Of a stretch of 64,000 nt of DNA, positions 26,814-37,631 are shown in pieces. Below the pieces are notes generated by a model. That model worked only from the letters and a program-made list of their open reading frames with translations. It was not told the DNA's origin and made no database searches. Position numbers and translations under genes: made by a program. Source of the stretch: Peribacillus simplex (GTDB taxonomy: Bacteria; Bacillota; Bacilli; Bacillales; DSM-1321); contig NZ_CP011008.1 in NCBI RefSeq assembly GCF_001578185.1, positions 3,872,001 through 3,936,000 on the forward strand. The letters run 5' to 3'. How positions within the stretch are numbered: position 1 is the first letter of the stretch; every line of letters begins with the position of its first letter.

Positions 26814-28097
26814 TTATTTTGACGTCTCGAATTGTTCTGTTTCAGTAGAACCTGCAAGTGCTGTTGTGGATGATGTTCCACCAGAAACGACTTGTGCCAC
26901 TTCATCAAAATAACCAGTTCCTACTTCACGTTGATGGCGTGTTGCTGTATAGCCGTCGGGTTCACTGGCGAACTCTGCTTGTTGAAGTTCTGAGTATGCA
27001 GCCATACCGCGGTCTTTATAACCAAGAGCAAGATTGAACATGCTATGATTCAATGAGTGGAAGCCAGCAAGGGTAACGAATTGGAACTTATAACCCAATT
27101 TACCCAATTCAACTTGGTAGCTGGCAATTTCTTCATCACTTAATTTAGCTTTCCAGTTAAATGATGGGGAGCAATTGTAAGCAAGGAGCTTACCCGGGAA
27201 CTCTGCATGGATCGCTTCGGCAAAGCGGCGAGCATCCGCTAGATTAGGTTCAGAAGTCTCACACCAGATAAGGTCGGCATACGGTGCATAAGCAAGGCCG
27301 CGTGCAATTGCTTGATCAAGACCCGCGTTGGTCCGGTAGAACCCTTCCGGAGTCCTTTCGCCAGTGATGAAAGGTGCATCGACCGGATCGATATCATCGG
27401 TGATCAAGTCTGCAGCATCAGCATCCGTACGGGCAATTAAGATAGTCGGTGTCCCCATTACGTCGGCTGCCAATCGGGCGGAAACCAAATTACGTACTGC
27501 CGTTTGGGTTGGCAGAAGAACTTTACCGCCTAGGTGACCACATTTTTTCTCTGAAGAAAGCTGGTCTTCAAAGTGAACGCCTGCCGCTCCAGCTTCGATC
27601 ATGCCTTTCATTAATTCGAAGACGTTAAGGGAACCGCCAAAGCCGGCTTCAGCATCCGCTACGATCGGAGCGAACCAATCGATATCCTCTTTTCCTTCAG
27701 CAAAGCTGATTTGGTCTGCACGCTGAAGTGTCTGATTAATGCGTTTAACCACTTGCGGCACGGAGTTGGCTGGATATAAACTTTGGTCAGGGTACATTTG
27801 CCCTGCGATGTTAGCATCTGCCGCAACTTGCCAGCCGCTTAGGTAGATTGCTTTTAAACCAGCTTTCACCTGTTGCATTGCTTGGTTACCAGTCAATGCT
27901 CCTAATGCATTGATGAAATCCTCTGTATTTAATAGATTCCATAGTTTCTCAGAACCACGGCGTGCCAGTGTTTGTTCAATATCGATGGAACCTCTTAATT
28001 TAATAACTTCGTCCGCCGTATAAGGACGTTTAATCCCAGTCCACCGTGAGTCATTTTCCCAGTTTTGTTGTAATTGTTGCGCTCTTTCATTCATCAT
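26814..28097 (-). CDS. aceA: Isocitrate lyase
   Basis: Splits isocitrate to glyoxylate and succinate, the first step of the glyoxylate bypass. The 427-residue protein has the catalytic signature [14 protein letters not shown] near residue 190, the metal site region [15 protein letters not shown], and [16 protein letters not shown] precedes the ATG by 8 bases. It follows aceB by 38 bases on the same strand, so aceB-aceA is an operon with promoter upstream of aceB. It is absent from B. subtilis and so is accessory relative to that backbone. Confidence 0.97.
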   Translation of the reverse strand: MMNERAQQLQQNWENDSRWTGIKRPYTADEVIKLRGSIDIEQTLARRGSEKLWNLLNTEDFINALGALTGNQAMQQVKAGLKAIYLSGWQVAADANIAGQMYPDQSLYPANSVPQVVKRINQTLQRADQISFAEGKEDIDWFAPIVADAEAGFGGSLNVFELMKGMIEAGAAGVHFEDQLSSEKKCGHLGGKVLLPTQTAVRNLVSARLAADVMGTPTILIARTDADAADLITDDIDPVDAPFITGERTPEGFYRTNAGLDQAIARGLAYAPYADLIWCETSEPNLADARRFAEAIHAEFPGKLLAYNCSPSFNWKAKLSDEEIASYQVELGKLGYKFQFVTLAGFHSLNHSMFNLALGYKDRGMAAYSELQQAEFASEPDGYTATRHQREVGTGYFDEVAQVVSGGTSSTTALAGSTETEQFETSK

Positions 28098-28135
28098 TAT
28101 AGTTTCCTCCTAATTTATATTTAATATTTTTAATA

Positions 28136-29728
28136 TTAAGATAATTGTTCATATGCCGGATTGGTTAAGAAATCTGCAAAGTCATCCGCTTCAATCAATT
28201 CTTCGAATAGTTTAGTAGACTCTTCAAACTTTCCTGACTTGAAAGCTTCTTCCCCTACTTCCGATTTAATGACCTCCACTTCTTCCTCTTTAATCTGATG
28301 GAATAATTCTTCGGTTATTTTCCTGCCATCTTCGAGGATGCCTTTTCGATGCCGGATCCATTGCCAGACTTGTGCTCTTGAAATTTCAGCCGTTGCTGCA
28401 TCTTCCATTAAGTTATTAATGGGCGCCGCCCCCCTGCCGCTTAACCAAGAGGCAATATATTGGATGCCGACGTTAATGTTCGTCCTTAATCCTGCCTCTG
28501 TGATCGTTCCTTCGGGCACAGCCAGCAACTCTTGCGCTGTTACAAGGACATCTTCTCGTTTTCGGAAAATTTGATTCGGCTTTGGAACAAGCAGGTCAAA
28601 AACCTCTTTTGCGATGCTTACCATACCTGGATGGGCAACCCATGTTCCATCATGGCCGTCTCTTGCTTCGCGTTCTTTATCTGCCCGGACTTTCGCAAAA
28701 GCCTCATCATTCTTAATCGGGTCATTTTTAACTGGAATTTGCGCTGCCATCCCGCCAATTGCCGGAGCATTACGAGTGTGGCATGTTTTGATTGCCAATA
28801 AGGAATACGCTCTCATGTTCGGAACGGTCATCGTCACCTGCAGCCGGTCAGGAAAAATAACATCATCCGAGTGACGGAATTTTTTCAGGAAACTGAAGAT
28901 ATAATCCCAGCGGCCGCAGTTCAGGCCTGCAGAATGTTCTTTAAGCTCGTACAGAATTTCATCCATTTCGAATGCGGCAAGTATCGTTTCAATCAAGACC
29001 GTTGCCTTAATGGTTCCTTGCGGTATTCTTAAATCGTTCTGTGCATATACGAATATTTCATTCCATAATCTTGCTTCTAGGTGGCTTTCCATTTTTGGTA
29101 AGTAGAAGTATGGACCGCTTTGTTTTTCGACCAATGCTTTTGCGTTGTGGTAAAAGTACAGTCCAAAGTCAAAAATGCTGGCTGATATTGGCTGTCCATC
29201 CAAAAGGACATGTTTTTCCTCCAAATGCCAGCCGCGTGGCCTTACCTTTAGGACAGCCCTTTTTTCATTCAATTCATACACTTTGCCATTTGGATTTTTA
29301 AATGAAATGGTTCCGCGGATTGCATCACGCAAATTCAATTGACCATCCACGCAATTCTCCCAAGTGGGTGAGTTGGCGTCTTCAAAATCAGCCATGAATA
29401 CATTGGCACCTGAGTTCATTGCATTAATGATCATCTTACGATCAACTGGTCCAGTTATTTCAACCCTTCGGTCCTGCAAGTCATTCGGGAGTGGCGCAAT
29501 CGTCCAATCACTTTCACGAATATGCTTCGTTTCTTCAAGGAAATCAGGCAACTTGCCTTGATTCAGCTCTTCCTGTACGCTTTTGCGCCGTTTCAGAAGT
29601 TCCTTCCTTCTTTCACTGAAATGCCGCTCAATTCTTTCGATGAATTGAAGAGCCTCCGTTGTAAGTATTTGTTCATATCCTGGCTTAATGTTGCCCGTAA
29701 TTTGTAAGCCTTTTGCTTCCGTAATCAT
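28136..29728 (-). CDS. aceB: Malate synthase A
   Basis: Condenses glyoxylate with acetyl-CoA to malate, completing the glyoxylate bypass. The 530 residues fit isoform A. Visible motifs are FMADFEDANSPTWEN, the long ATVLIETILAAFEMDEILYEL segment with the metal-binding Glu, and GRWDYIFSFLKKF. I start at ATG 29728 (MITEAKGLQ), with GGAGAGG 4 bases upstream, rather than the longer frame to 29752. First gene of aceB-aceA. A sigma-A-like promoter overlapped by an inverted repeat lies upstream. Confidence 0.96.
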   Translation of the reverse strand: MITEAKGLQITGNIKPGYEQILTTEALQFIERIERHFSERRKELLKRRKSVQEELNQGKLPDFLEETKHIRESDWTIAPLPNDLQDRRVEITGPVDRKMIINAMNSGANVFMADFEDANSPTWENCVDGQLNLRDAIRGTISFKNPNGKVYELNEKRAVLKVRPRGWHLEEKHVLLDGQPISASIFDFGLYFYHNAKALVEKQSGPYFYLPKMESHLEARLWNEIFVYAQNDLRIPQGTIKATVLIETILAAFEMDEILYELKEHSAGLNCGRWDYIFSFLKKFRHSDDVIFPDRLQVTMTVPNMRAYSLLAIKTCHTRNAPAIGGMAAQIPVKNDPIKNDEAFAKVRADKEREARDGHDGTWVAHPGMVSIAKEVFDLLVPKPNQIFRKREDVLVTAQELLAVPEGTITEAGLRTNINVGIQYIASWLSGRGAAPINNLMEDAATAEISRAQVWQWIRHRKGILEDGRKITEELFHQIKEEEVEVIKSEVGEEAFKSGKFEESTKLFEELIEADDFADFLTNPAYEQLS

Positions 29729-29760
29729 GTTGCCTCTCCACATCCTTTCCAACTCTTTTA

Positions 29761-29804
29761 TGTTATAATACAGTTGTTTTATTTCCTGTTTGTATTATAT
29801 AACA
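29761..29804. promoter_or_regulatory. Inverted-repeat operator candidate upstream of aceBA
   Basis: TGTTATAATACA (29761-29772) and TGTATTATATAACA (29791-29804) are reverse complements apart from an extra TA, separated by 18 bases. The promoter-proximal half covers the predicted -10; the other lies in the 5' UTR. This spacing suits a dimeric repressor. The regulator is unknown. Confidence 0.5.
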
Positions 29805-29823
29805 CACTGTATAAATTTGTCAC
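29794..29823 (-). promoter_or_regulatory. Sigma-A promoter of aceBA
   Basis: On the minus strand GTGACA (29818-29823), 18 bases, TATAAT (29794-29799); read as TGACAA the spacing is 17. Confidence 0.65.
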
Positions 29824-30085
29824 CAGTTTTTTCTAAAAAGTTTCCAAAAAAAGAATTTCCCACATAAAAAATCCTGATTTATCCATGTTTTCACGGGATA
29901 ATAGTTAAAAAATTCTGTTATTATACACTGCTTCACTTTCTTCTGAATTCTTCATTTAATGGTGAAACAGGCAAAACGGATTACATTAAATCTCCCTATG
30001 TTTTGTCCAATTTTAGTGAAATGCCATAAAGGCTGCCAATGAAAAAAACCCTTGGTTACTTTTGAAGACTTCTTTTTTCCAGACC
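29824..30085. other. Intergenic region between aceB promoter and the fxsA terminator
   Basis: About 260 bases of AT-rich sequence upstream of the aceBA promoter. I see no ORF with a ribosome binding site and no strong hairpin. It may hold distal control sites for aceBA. Confidence 0.4.
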
Positions 30086-30124
30086 AAAAAGGCTGCCTAA
30101 AAGCTTGAGCTTTCAGGCAGCCTT
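30086..30124 (-). terminator. fxsA / pfkA-pyk terminator
   Basis: On the minus strand AAGGCTGCCTG pairs with AGGCAGCCTT, extended inside by AAAGCT/AGCTTT, followed by TTTTTGG just after the fxsA stop. Confidence 0.88.
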
Positions 30125-30133
30125 ATATTATTT

Positions 30134-30526
30134 TTATTTATGCCGAATGATGGTGACTTTCCCTTTATTCATCCTGTTCATGATAAACCGGATAACAATC
30201 GGTTTGAGGAGATTCCGGGTTGGCGGAAATACAAGGAGCAATCCCATGATATCCGAAATGAGCCCAGGGGACAGCAACAGTGCTGCTCCAATAAAGATAC
30301 AGATTCCATCAATGATTTCATTTCCTGGCATCATTCCGTAACGAATCTGTTCCTGTGCCCTTTTCCATGTTTCCATCCCTTGCCGTTTAGCCAAATAGGC
30401 TCCGATCAAACCAGTGGCTACAATCAGAAACAGCGTTGGCCAAAAACCAATCAAATTGCCTGACAGCAATAGGACAATGATTTCAATGACCGGCATCGCA
30501 ATGATAAACAATAAAAAATATTTCAT
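30134..30526 (-). CDS. fxsA: FxsA family membrane protein
   Basis: The 130-residue protein has the FxsA fold: two N-terminal membrane helices (MKYFLLFIIAMPVIEIIVLL and FWPTLFLIVATGLIGAYLA), a cytoplasmic helix containing QIRYGMMPGNEIIDG, and a third membrane segment (AALLLSPGLISDIMGLLLV). E. coli FxsA modulates phage T7 exclusion by F; in bacilli the role is unknown. AGGAGG precedes the ATG. It follows pyk by about 80 bases on the same strand and shares its terminator, as B. subtilis ytzA does. Confidence 0.88.
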   Translation of the reverse strand: MKYFLLFIIAMPVIEIIVLLLSGNLIGFWPTLFLIVATGLIGAYLAKRQGMETWKRAQEQIRYGMMPGNEIIDGICIFIGAALLLSPGLISDIMGLLLVFPPTRNLLKPIVIRFIMNRMNKGKVTIIRHK

Positions 30527-30607
30527 CTACATTCCTCCTGCACAGCCCATTTCTGGTGCGGTACATCCATCTTACCTCATTGGCACGGAATCAGCCAAAA
30601 TTTCGTT

Positions 30608-32368
30608 TTACAAAACGTTGGCATGTCCATCATAAATGACTCCACGACCTGCATCGACCGTTATTCTTTGCCCATCCGTGAAAACTTTGGTCGCGTTTTC
30701 CGCCCCAACGATGACCGGAATGCCCAATGTAACCCCTACAACAGCTGCATGGCTTGTCAAACCGCCTTCTTCCGTTATCAATGCTGCACACTTTTCAATC
30801 GCTGGCATCATATCGCGATCAGAACCAATTGTAACAAGTACAGAGCCTTCCGTCACTTTTTCCAAAGCTTCCTTGGCATTCTTAGCTACAACCACTTCAC
30901 CTTTTGCTGATTTCCTGCCGATTCCTTGAGCCTTCAAAAGAACCTCCCCTAACACATGAATTTTCATCAAGTTAGTCGTACCTGTTTCACCAACTGGCAC
31001 ACCGGCTGTTATGACGACTAAATCCCCATGGGACACTAAGCCGGAATGCAAGCTTTCATCAATAGCAGTTTGGAGCATCTCATCAGTAGTCGTCGCTTCA
31101 GGACCGATCTGCGGGTAGACTCCCCAAGCCAGTGCAAGCCGTCTTGAAACATGATCATTGGAGGTAACGGCAATGATCGGTGCTTTAGGGCGGTATTTAG
31201 AAATCATCCTTGCCGTATGGCCACTTTCGGTAGGGGTGATGATTGCTCCGGCATTAAGATTAAGCGCCGTGTGGGCAACGGACTGACCAATTGCATCCGT
31301 GACATTATGACGGTTCACTTTGCTTCTGACGGATAATATATCCCGATAATCAAGGGCAGTTTCAGCACGTGAAGCAATGTTATGCATCGTTTGAACAGCC
31401 TCGACAGGGTAGGTTCCAGCAGCCGTTTCACCAGAAAGCATGATGGCATCCGTTCCATCAAATATGGCATTGGCTACGTCACTTGCTTCTGCACGGGTCG
31501 GCCTTGGGTTACGCTGCATCGAATCGAGCATTTGTGTAGCCGTTATGACCGGTTTCCCGGCATTGTTACATTTTTTGATCATTTGTTTTTGGACTAATGG
31601 CACTTCTTCTGCAGGAATTTCCACTCCCAGGTCGCCACGGGCTACCATCAAACCATCTGAAACTTCCAAGATTTCATCAAGCCGGTCTACACCCTCTTGA
31701 TTTTCAATTTTAGGGATGATTTGAATATGCTCCGCTCCATTCTGCTGCAATAATTCACGCACTTCAAGTACATCAGAAGCCCTGCGTACAAATGAGGCAG
31801 CAACAAAGTCGATACCTTGTTCGATTCCAAAAAGGATATCCTGTTCATCTTTCTCCGTTATGCCAGGCAGGTTAACCGAAACACCTGGAACATTCACGCC
31901 TTTTTTGTTCTTAAGTGTACCGCTATTCAATATTTTGGTACTGATTTCTTTTCTTACCTCATCTATTTTCAACACTTCAAGACCGATCAATCCATCATCC
32001 AAAAGGATTTTAGATCCTGGGTGGACATCATGCAGAAGCCCTTCATAGGTAATGGAGAATTTTTCAGGTGTTCCCAGGACTTCATTCATGGAAATAATGA
32101 CATCATTGCCGGCTACCAGCTCTATGGAGTCATTCTCCATATTATTTGTCCGTATTTCAGGTCCTTTTGTATCCAGCAGGATAGCAACCTGTTTACCCGC
32201 TTTTTCACCCGCTTCCCTGATATTGCGGATTCTAGCGGCATGTTCTTCATGATTTCCATGTGAAAAGTTAAGCCGAGCTACATTCATCCCCGCTTCTATT
32301 AATTGAACCAGCTTTTCTATACTTTCACTTGCGGGGCCAATCGTACAAACAATCTTGGTTTTTCGCAT
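30608..32368 (-). CDS. pyk: Pyruvate kinase with C-terminal PEP-utiliser-like domain
   Basis: Converts PEP and ADP to pyruvate and ATP. The 586-residue length is that of Bacillus/Geobacillus enzymes, which carry an extra C-terminal domain. Motifs: [16 protein letters not shown] at the start, [17 protein letters not shown] with the active-site Lys, [12 protein letters not shown], and [11 protein letters not shown]. The extra domain (about 475-586) has [19 protein letters not shown], which resembles the phosphohistidine domain of PEP-utilising enzymes. AAGGAGGATG precedes the start. Downstream of pfkA by 118 bases, the usual pfkA-pyk operon. Confidence 0.97.
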   Translation of the reverse strand: MRKTKIVCTIGPASESIEKLVQLIEAGMNVARLNFSHGNHEEHAARIRNIREAGEKAGKQVAILLDTKGPEIRTNNMENDSIELVAGNDVIISMNEVLGTPEKFSITYEGLLHDVHPGSKILLDDGLIGLEVLKIDEVRKEISTKILNSGTLKNKKGVNVPGVSVNLPGITEKDEQDILFGIEQGIDFVAASFVRRASDVLEVRELLQQNGAEHIQIIPKIENQEGVDRLDEILEVSDGLMVARGDLGVEIPAEEVPLVQKQMIKKCNNAGKPVITATQMLDSMQRNPRPTRAEASDVANAIFDGTDAIMLSGETAAGTYPVEAVQTMHNIASRAETALDYRDILSVRSKVNRHNVTDAIGQSVAHTALNLNAGAIITPTESGHTARMISKYRPKAPIIAVTSNDHVSRRLALAWGVYPQIGPEATTTDEMLQTAIDESLHSGLVSHGDLVVITAGVPVGETGTTNLMKIHVLGEVLLKAQGIGRKSAKGEVVVAKNAKEALEKVTEGSVLVTIGSDRDMMPAIEKCAALITEEGGLTSHAAVVGVTLGIPVIVGAENATKVFTDGQRITVDAGRGVIYDGHANVL

Positions 32369-32486
32369 GTGTCATCCTCCTTTAAGGAAAAATCGCCGCC
32401 TGCCCACCTTTTAAATGACAGGGGGCGTAGTGTTATAAGTCTCTTCTTTCAAATACCTGCAATTATTATCATTGATCAATACTGAT

Positions 32487-33467
<981 letters not shown>

Positions 33468-33594
33468 CTAATCAATTTTAAGCTCATTATATCATTGTAC
33501 CCTTTTTCAAGCTTCAATAAGCAATATCTGTTACACTTATGCTCACCTGATGTAATAAGCCTAACCGATTCTCTACAGAAATTGAAGTAAAATG

Positions 33595-33610
33595 ATGTAA
33601 AAGTTTACAT
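33595..33610. promoter_or_regulatory. 16-bp palindrome upstream of pfkA
   Basis: ATGTAAAAGTTTACAT consists of perfect 7-bp arms (ATGTAAA/TTTACAT) around AG. It lies about 150 bases upstream of the pfkA start, outside any coding region and without a T tract, so it looks like a protein-binding site. Regulator unknown. Confidence 0.4.
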
Positions 33611-33674
33611 ACTATACACAAACCATATTCTTTACAGGTTTCGGTAATGAATACATATATACACCATTAAAGGC

Positions 33675-33705
33675 TGAAAAAACGTGTTGCCCTTGGCAGC
33701 ACGTT
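33675..33705 (-). terminator. accA terminator
   Basis: AACGTG..TGCC pairs with GGCA..CACGTT with one mismatch, followed on the minus strand by TTTTTTC, about 20 bases after the accA stop. Confidence 0.8.
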
Positions 33706-33725
33706 TTTCCTTTTTGCAAAATGTA

Positions 33726-34724
33726 TTATGAATGCTGTTCAACTTCCTTAGGTTTCCCCTCAGATTGTTTTTCAAATTCATATTCACCGATTTTCTTGAA
33801 TTTCATGTAACGCTGGTTAATAAGGTCATCACTATTCAATGGCAGAAGTTCATTGAATGAACGCTTCAGGATTTCCTTGATGGCTTCTGCCTGTAAATTT
33901 GCATCCCGGTGGGCGCCGCCTCTCACTTCAGGAATGATCTCATCGATGACTCCTAAACGGTTTAAGTCGGGAGCAGTGATTTGCATCGATTCAGCAGCCC
34001 TCTTAGCCTGAGAAGCATCCTTCCACAGCAATGCCGCAGCCCCTTCAGGAGAAATTACCGAATATGTTGAATTCTCAAGCATGAAAATTCGGTCTCCAAC
34101 ACCAAGTGCCAATGCACCGCCGCTTCCACCTTCACCAATGACAATGCTGATGACCGGCACCTTAAGCCCTGCCATTTCAAAAAGGTTTTTCGCAATGGCT
34201 TCACTTTGTCCGCGCTCTTCAGCAGCTTTGCCCGGGAAAGCTCCCTTCGTATCAATGAAACAAATAATCGGACGATTGAATTTTTCCGCCTGTTTCATCA
34301 GACGCAAAGCTTTTCGATAGCCTTCCGGATGGGGCATGCCAAAGTTACGGCGGATGTTTTCCTTCGTATCCTTACCTCTTTGATGTCCAATGACAGTCAC
34401 GGCAAGTCCATCAAACTCTGCGATTCCAGCCACAATCGCTTCATCATCCCCATAATAACGATCTCCATGAAACTCTATGAAGTCATTGAATAATCTCGGA
34501 ATGTAATCAAGCGTCGTCGGACGGGCTGGATGACGGGCAATCTGAACGCGATCCCACGGTTTTAAATGGTTATAAATATCCACTTCCAGCTTCTCTAGAC
34601 GCTTTTCCAACGTTTCGATTTCTACTGTAAGGTCTACGTCAGCATCCTTCGTAATCGCCTTTAGCTCTTTAATCTTATTTCTCAGGTCCGTAACGGGACG
34701 CTCGAACTCTAATTCGTAAATCAT
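33726..34724 (-). CDS. accA: Acetyl-CoA carboxylase carboxyltransferase subunit alpha
   Basis: With AccD it transfers carboxyl from carboxybiotin to acetyl-CoA, the committed step of fatty-acid synthesis. The 332 residues show the AccA region [20 protein letters not shown] and the acyl-CoA site [20 protein letters not shown]. The start at 34724 (MIYELEF) has GGTGGTG 7 bases upstream and overlaps the accD stop as ATGA, implying coupling and equimolar synthesis. A start two codons earlier would sit on the ribosome site. The C-terminus ends in a charged tail ([15 protein letters not shown]). Terminator follows. Confidence 0.96.
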   Translation of the reverse strand: MIYELEFERPVTDLRNKIKELKAITKDADVDLTVEIETLEKRLEKLEVDIYNHLKPWDRVQIARHPARPTTLDYIPRLFNDFIEFHGDRYYGDDEAIVAGIAEFDGLAVTVIGHQRGKDTKENIRRNFGMPHPEGYRKALRLMKQAEKFNRPIICFIDTKGAFPGKAAEERGQSEAIAKNLFEMAGLKVPVISIVIGEGGSGGALALGVGDRIFMLENSTYSVISPEGAAALLWKDASQAKRAAESMQITAPDLNRLGVIDEIIPEVRGGAHRDANLQAEAIKEILKRSFNELLPLNSDDLINQRYMKFKKIGEYEFEKQSEGKPKEVEQHS

Positions 34725-35584
34725 AACCATTCACCACCCGGGGCATGAATTTTAAGGATCGTCGTCAACGTTTCTTTCATTTCCGTACGTTTGACAACCG
34801 CATCCAATTGGCCGTGCTTCATTAAGAATTCAGATGTTTGGAAGTCTTCTGGAAGCTCTTCATGAATCGTCTGTTCAATGATTCTTCGTCCCGCAAAACC
34901 AATAAGTGCTCCAGGTTCGGCTAGATTAATATCACCAAGTGACGCGAAACTTGCCGAAACCCCACCTGTGGTAGGATGGGTCATCATTGATATGATCAGC
35001 CCGCCTTCATTGCTGAACATCTTGAGTGCAGCACTCGTCTTTGCCATCTGCATCAAGCTTAAAACACCCTCCTGCATCCGAGCGCCGCCTGATGCCGTAA
35101 AAATGATAAACGGAATCTTCAATTCACCTGCACGTTCAATGGCACGGGTGATTTTTTCACCAACAACGGAGCCCATGCTTCCCATCCGGAAATTGGAATC
35201 CATGATGGCTGTTGATACTTGGTACCCATTGATGCTCCCTACTCCTGTAACAACGGCCTCATTAATCTTGGCCTTCTTTTTGTCCTTTTCCAATTTATCC
35301 AAGTAATCCGGAAATCCAAGTGGGTTAACTGAAATCATTTCTTTATCAAATTCATTAAAACTGCCGGCGTCGAATAAACATTCGATACGCTCATGGGAAG
35401 ACATCGAATGATGGAACCCGCAATGCAGACAGACTTTATTGTTTTTCACTAATTCTTTTGTATACATGATTTTTTTACAGCCGGGGCATTTTGTCATAAT
35501 TCCTTCTGGTACATCTTGTTTCTCCCGATCTAAAGGAACCGTTGCATATTTCTTCTTAGACTTCGCAAATAGCTCTTTAAGCAA
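34721..35584 (-). CDS. accD: Acetyl-CoA carboxylase carboxyltransferase subunit beta
   Basis: Partner of AccA. The 287-residue protein starts [13 protein letters not shown] and has the zinc ribbon with CPGC and CLHC (about residues 30-52). The carboxyltransferase core includes [20 protein letters not shown] and [15 protein letters not shown]. The start is TTG (35582-35584), 7 bases after GGGAGG; homologues begin here. Ninety bases separate it from the GntR gene, and that gap contains a -10 element and a FapR-like box, so accDA may be transcribed both from ytsJ and from its own promoter. Confidence 0.96.
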   Translation of the reverse strand: MLKELFAKSKKKYATVPLDREKQDVPEGIMTKCPGCKKIMYTKELVKNNKVCLHCGFHHSMSSHERIECLFDAGSFNEFDKEMISVNPLGFPDYLDKLEKDKKKAKINEAVVTGVGSINGYQVSTAIMDSNFRMGSMGSVVGEKITRAIERAGELKIPFIIFTASGGARMQEGVLSLMQMAKTSAALKMFSNEGGLIISMMTHPTTGGVSASFASLGDINLAEPGALIGFAGRRIIEQTIHEELPEDFQTSEFLMKHGQLDAVVKRTEMKETLTTILKIHAPGGEWL

Positions 35585-35618
35585 GCTTAATCCTCCCTTT
35601 ACCACCAATTATCTATTA

Positions 35619-35641
35619 TTTGATACTTGGTACAAACTATA
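35619..35641 (-). promoter_or_regulatory. Candidate FapR operator and -10 element before accDA
   Basis: On the minus strand TTTGTACCAAGTATCAAA (35619-35636) resembles the FapR consensus, which I recall as TTAGTACCTRGTACTAA, at about 13 of 17 positions. It abuts TATAGT (35636-35641), a likely -10; the -35 region is weak. FapR represses lipid-synthesis genes and is relieved by malonyl-CoA, the product of AccABCD, so the site would close a feedback loop. Inference by pattern, not tested. Confidence 0.5.
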
Positions 35642-35674
35642 TCAGAAATTAAAGTAGTATCGTGTAAAAAGGTG

Positions 35675-36304
35675 TCACTCGTCCTTCGACATATTTCTAA
35701 TTCTAATAAGATACGTTTCGATGGCTTTTTCTTCATCCCGTTCGAGTAAATATGTAAGAAGTGCCAGATAATCTTCTTTTTTCACATTACCCTGTACCAT
35801 CTCTGATGTTCTAGCATAGCTGTTGACAATGCGCCAAATTCGTTCCATCAATCGATTGCGATTCAATATGGCAATTCTTAAGAAGAAATCATCATCATGA
35901 AACTCATCCGTCTTGACCCAGACCATTAATCGTTTGATATCCTCAGCTGTAGCGAAAAAGGCGACAATCCGTAAACAGTCAATTTCAATCAGCCTTTTCG
36001 TCTCAGCCAAATCTTCTTGTACTTTTTTATCTTGCAAAAAAAAGGTTCCCAGAAGCTCGACTAGCTTATGCTCCTGGAAATCCCTGATAAACGTTCCTTC
36101 ACCACGCCTTGTTTCTATTAATCCTAATAGCTCTAAGGCACGCAATGCTTCCCGTACAGAGGAACGACCAACATTAAAACGATCCGATAACTCCCGTTCT
36201 GATGGGATTTTATCTCCCGGCAGGAGGCTTTCCGCTTCAATCATGCTACGTAGGCTCTCAACGACATCGAGATAAATTTTGGATGAAGAAGTCCGACCTG
36301 CCAA
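35675..36304 (-). CDS. GntR-family regulator, FadR/FCD subfamily
   Basis: The 209-residue protein has an N-terminal winged helix with the GntR signature GDKIPSERELSDRFNVGRSSVREALRALE (about 30-58, in two pieces) and LIETRRGEGTFI, then an all-helical FCD-like ligand domain. Its effector cannot be read. It starts at TTG (36302-36304), with GAGGA 9 bases upstream, only five bases after ytsJ, and precedes accD by 90 bases. A FadR-like palindrome (GTGGTCAGACCAC) lies at the ytsJ promoter, suggesting it controls its own operon, probably in response to an organic acid or acyl compound. Confidence 0.85.
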   Translation of the reverse strand: MAGRTSSSKIYLDVVESLRSMIEAESLLPGDKIPSERELSDRFNVGRSSVREALRALELLGLIETRRGEGTFIRDFQEHKLVELLGTFFLQDKKVQEDLAETKRLIEIDCLRIVAFFATAEDIKRLMVWVKTDEFHDDDFFLRIAILNRNRLMERIWRIVNSYARTSEMVQGNVKKEDYLALLTYLLERDEEKAIETYLIRIRNMSKDE

Positions 36305-36309
36305 ATTAA

Positions 36310-37551
36310 TTATTCCTCACTTTTTCCAATGATCGCTAATTTCCTTGTTTTTTCTTTAATTTCCTCGGGATCCATATTAATTCTAGCCACTCCCGTTTCC
36401 ATCGCTGCCTTGGCAACAGCAGCCGCAACGGCAGGAGCTACCCTCCCATCAAAAGGAGCAGGGATAACGTAGTCTTCGTTCAACTCATGTTCCTCAATTA
36501 AACCGGCAATGGCCTCTACAGCAGCAACCTTCATTTTTTCATTGATATGAGTCGCACGTACATCCAATGCCCCACGGAAAATTCCCGGGAATGCAAGGAC
36601 ATTATTGACCTGATTCGGGAAATCCGAACGGCCCGTTCCAACAACCTTGGCACCCGCTGCTTTCGCATCCTCCGGCATGATTTCCGGATTTGGATTAGCC
36701 ATCGCGAAAATGATCGCATCCTTATTCATTAAAGAAACCATTTCTTTGGTTAACGCACCTGCGGCAGAAACGCCTACAAATACATCAGCGTCTTGAATGA
36801 CCGCTTCCAAAGGTCCTGAAATCTTATTACGATTGGTCACTTTCGCCACTTGTTCTTTTATATCATTCATGCCTGACGAACGGCCCTCATAAATGGCACC
36901 CTTCGTGTCACACATAATAATGTCACGAACTCCGTAGCTATAAAGCAATTTAATGATAGCAATACCCGCAGCCCCGGCCCCATTCGCTACCACTTTAATT
37001 TCTGAGATTGATTTATTCACAAGTCGTAAGGCATTTACAAGACCTGCAACAGTTACAATGGCCGTACCGTGCTGATCATCATGAAAAACAGGGATATTCA
37101 TTTCTTTCTTAAGTCGTTCTTCAATTTCAAAACAATTTGGTGCGGCAATGTCCTCTAAGTTAACTCCTCCGAATGTCGGTTCGAGTAATTTAACTGTCTC
37201 TACAATTTTATCCACATCCGTCGTTTTTAAACAGATTGGAAAAGAGTCCACTCCAGCGAAACTTTTAAATAAAACGGCCTTTCCTTCCATAACCGGCAAA
37301 GCAGCTTCAGGGCCGATGTTTCCAAGTCCCAACACAGCCGTTCCATCAGAAATAACAGCAACAGTGTTCCCTTTCATTGTATAATCATAAACGGTTTCTG
37401 GCTTATCGTATATTTCTTTACATGGTTCTGCGACACCAGGAGAATAAGCAAGACTTAAATCTTCTGCATTCCTAACCGGTACTTTTGAAACTGTTTCTAA
37501 TTTCCCTTGATTCATGCGATGCATATGTAAAGCTTCTTCTCTCAATGACAT
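36310..37551 (-). CDS. ytsJ: NADP-dependent malic enzyme
   Basis: Oxidatively decarboxylates malate to pyruvate and supplies NADPH. The 413 residues are the short bacterial form: LAYSPGVAEPCKEI at the N-terminus, the catalytic region NLEDIAAPNCFEIEE, the metal site VFHDDQHGTAIV, and the nucleotide site VVANGAGAAGIAIIKLL. The start at 37551 (MSLREEAL) has TAGGAGTG upstream; the longer frame begins before that site. It heads ytsJ-gntR-accD-accA, linking pyruvate and NADPH supply to fatty-acid synthesis. Of the B. subtilis malic enzymes, gene context matches ytsJ. Confidence 0.93.
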   Translation of the reverse strand: MSLREEALHMHRMNQGKLETVSKVPVRNAEDLSLAYSPGVAEPCKEIYDKPETVYDYTMKGNTVAVISDGTAVLGLGNIGPEAALPVMEGKAVLFKSFAGVDSFPICLKTTDVDKIVETVKLLEPTFGGVNLEDIAAPNCFEIEERLKKEMNIPVFHDDQHGTAIVTVAGLVNALRLVNKSISEIKVVANGAGAAGIAIIKLLYSYGVRDIIMCDTKGAIYEGRSSGMNDIKEQVAKVTNRNKISGPLEAVIQDADVFVGVSAAGALTKEMVSLMNKDAIIFAMANPNPEIMPEDAKAAGAKVVGTGRSDFPNQVNNVLAFPGIFRGALDVRATHINEKMKVAAVEAIAGLIEEHELNEDYVIPAPFDGRVAPAVAAAVAKAAMETGVARINMDPEEIKEKTRKLAIIGKSEE

Positions 37552-37604
37552 ATTTTCACTCCTAAAACATATTGGGTAACCCATATCTTATATGCTGAAA
37601 TCTA

Positions 37605-37617
37605 GTGGTCAGACCAC
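37605..37617. promoter_or_regulatory. FadR-type palindromic operator at ytsJ
   Basis: GTGGTCAGACCAC is a perfect 13-bp palindrome. Its core TGGTCAGACCA equals the TGGTCNGACCA type bound by FadR-like GntR regulators. It lies about 15-30 bases downstream of the predicted -10, well placed to block transcription of the operon that encodes the GntR protein. Confidence 0.65.
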
Positions 37618-37631
37618 AGCGGCCTGTTTTC

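Noticed and set aside
34055..34320. Overlapping frames on both strands within accA
   Set aside because: Shadows of the accA reading frame; the same reasoning applies to the many long frames opposite thrS, polA, dnaE, pyk and other conserved genes.
33726..35641. Possibility that accDA is only a distal part of the ytsJ transcript
   Set aside because: Not excluded, but the 90-base gap with a -10 and FapR-like box makes an additional internal promoter more likely.
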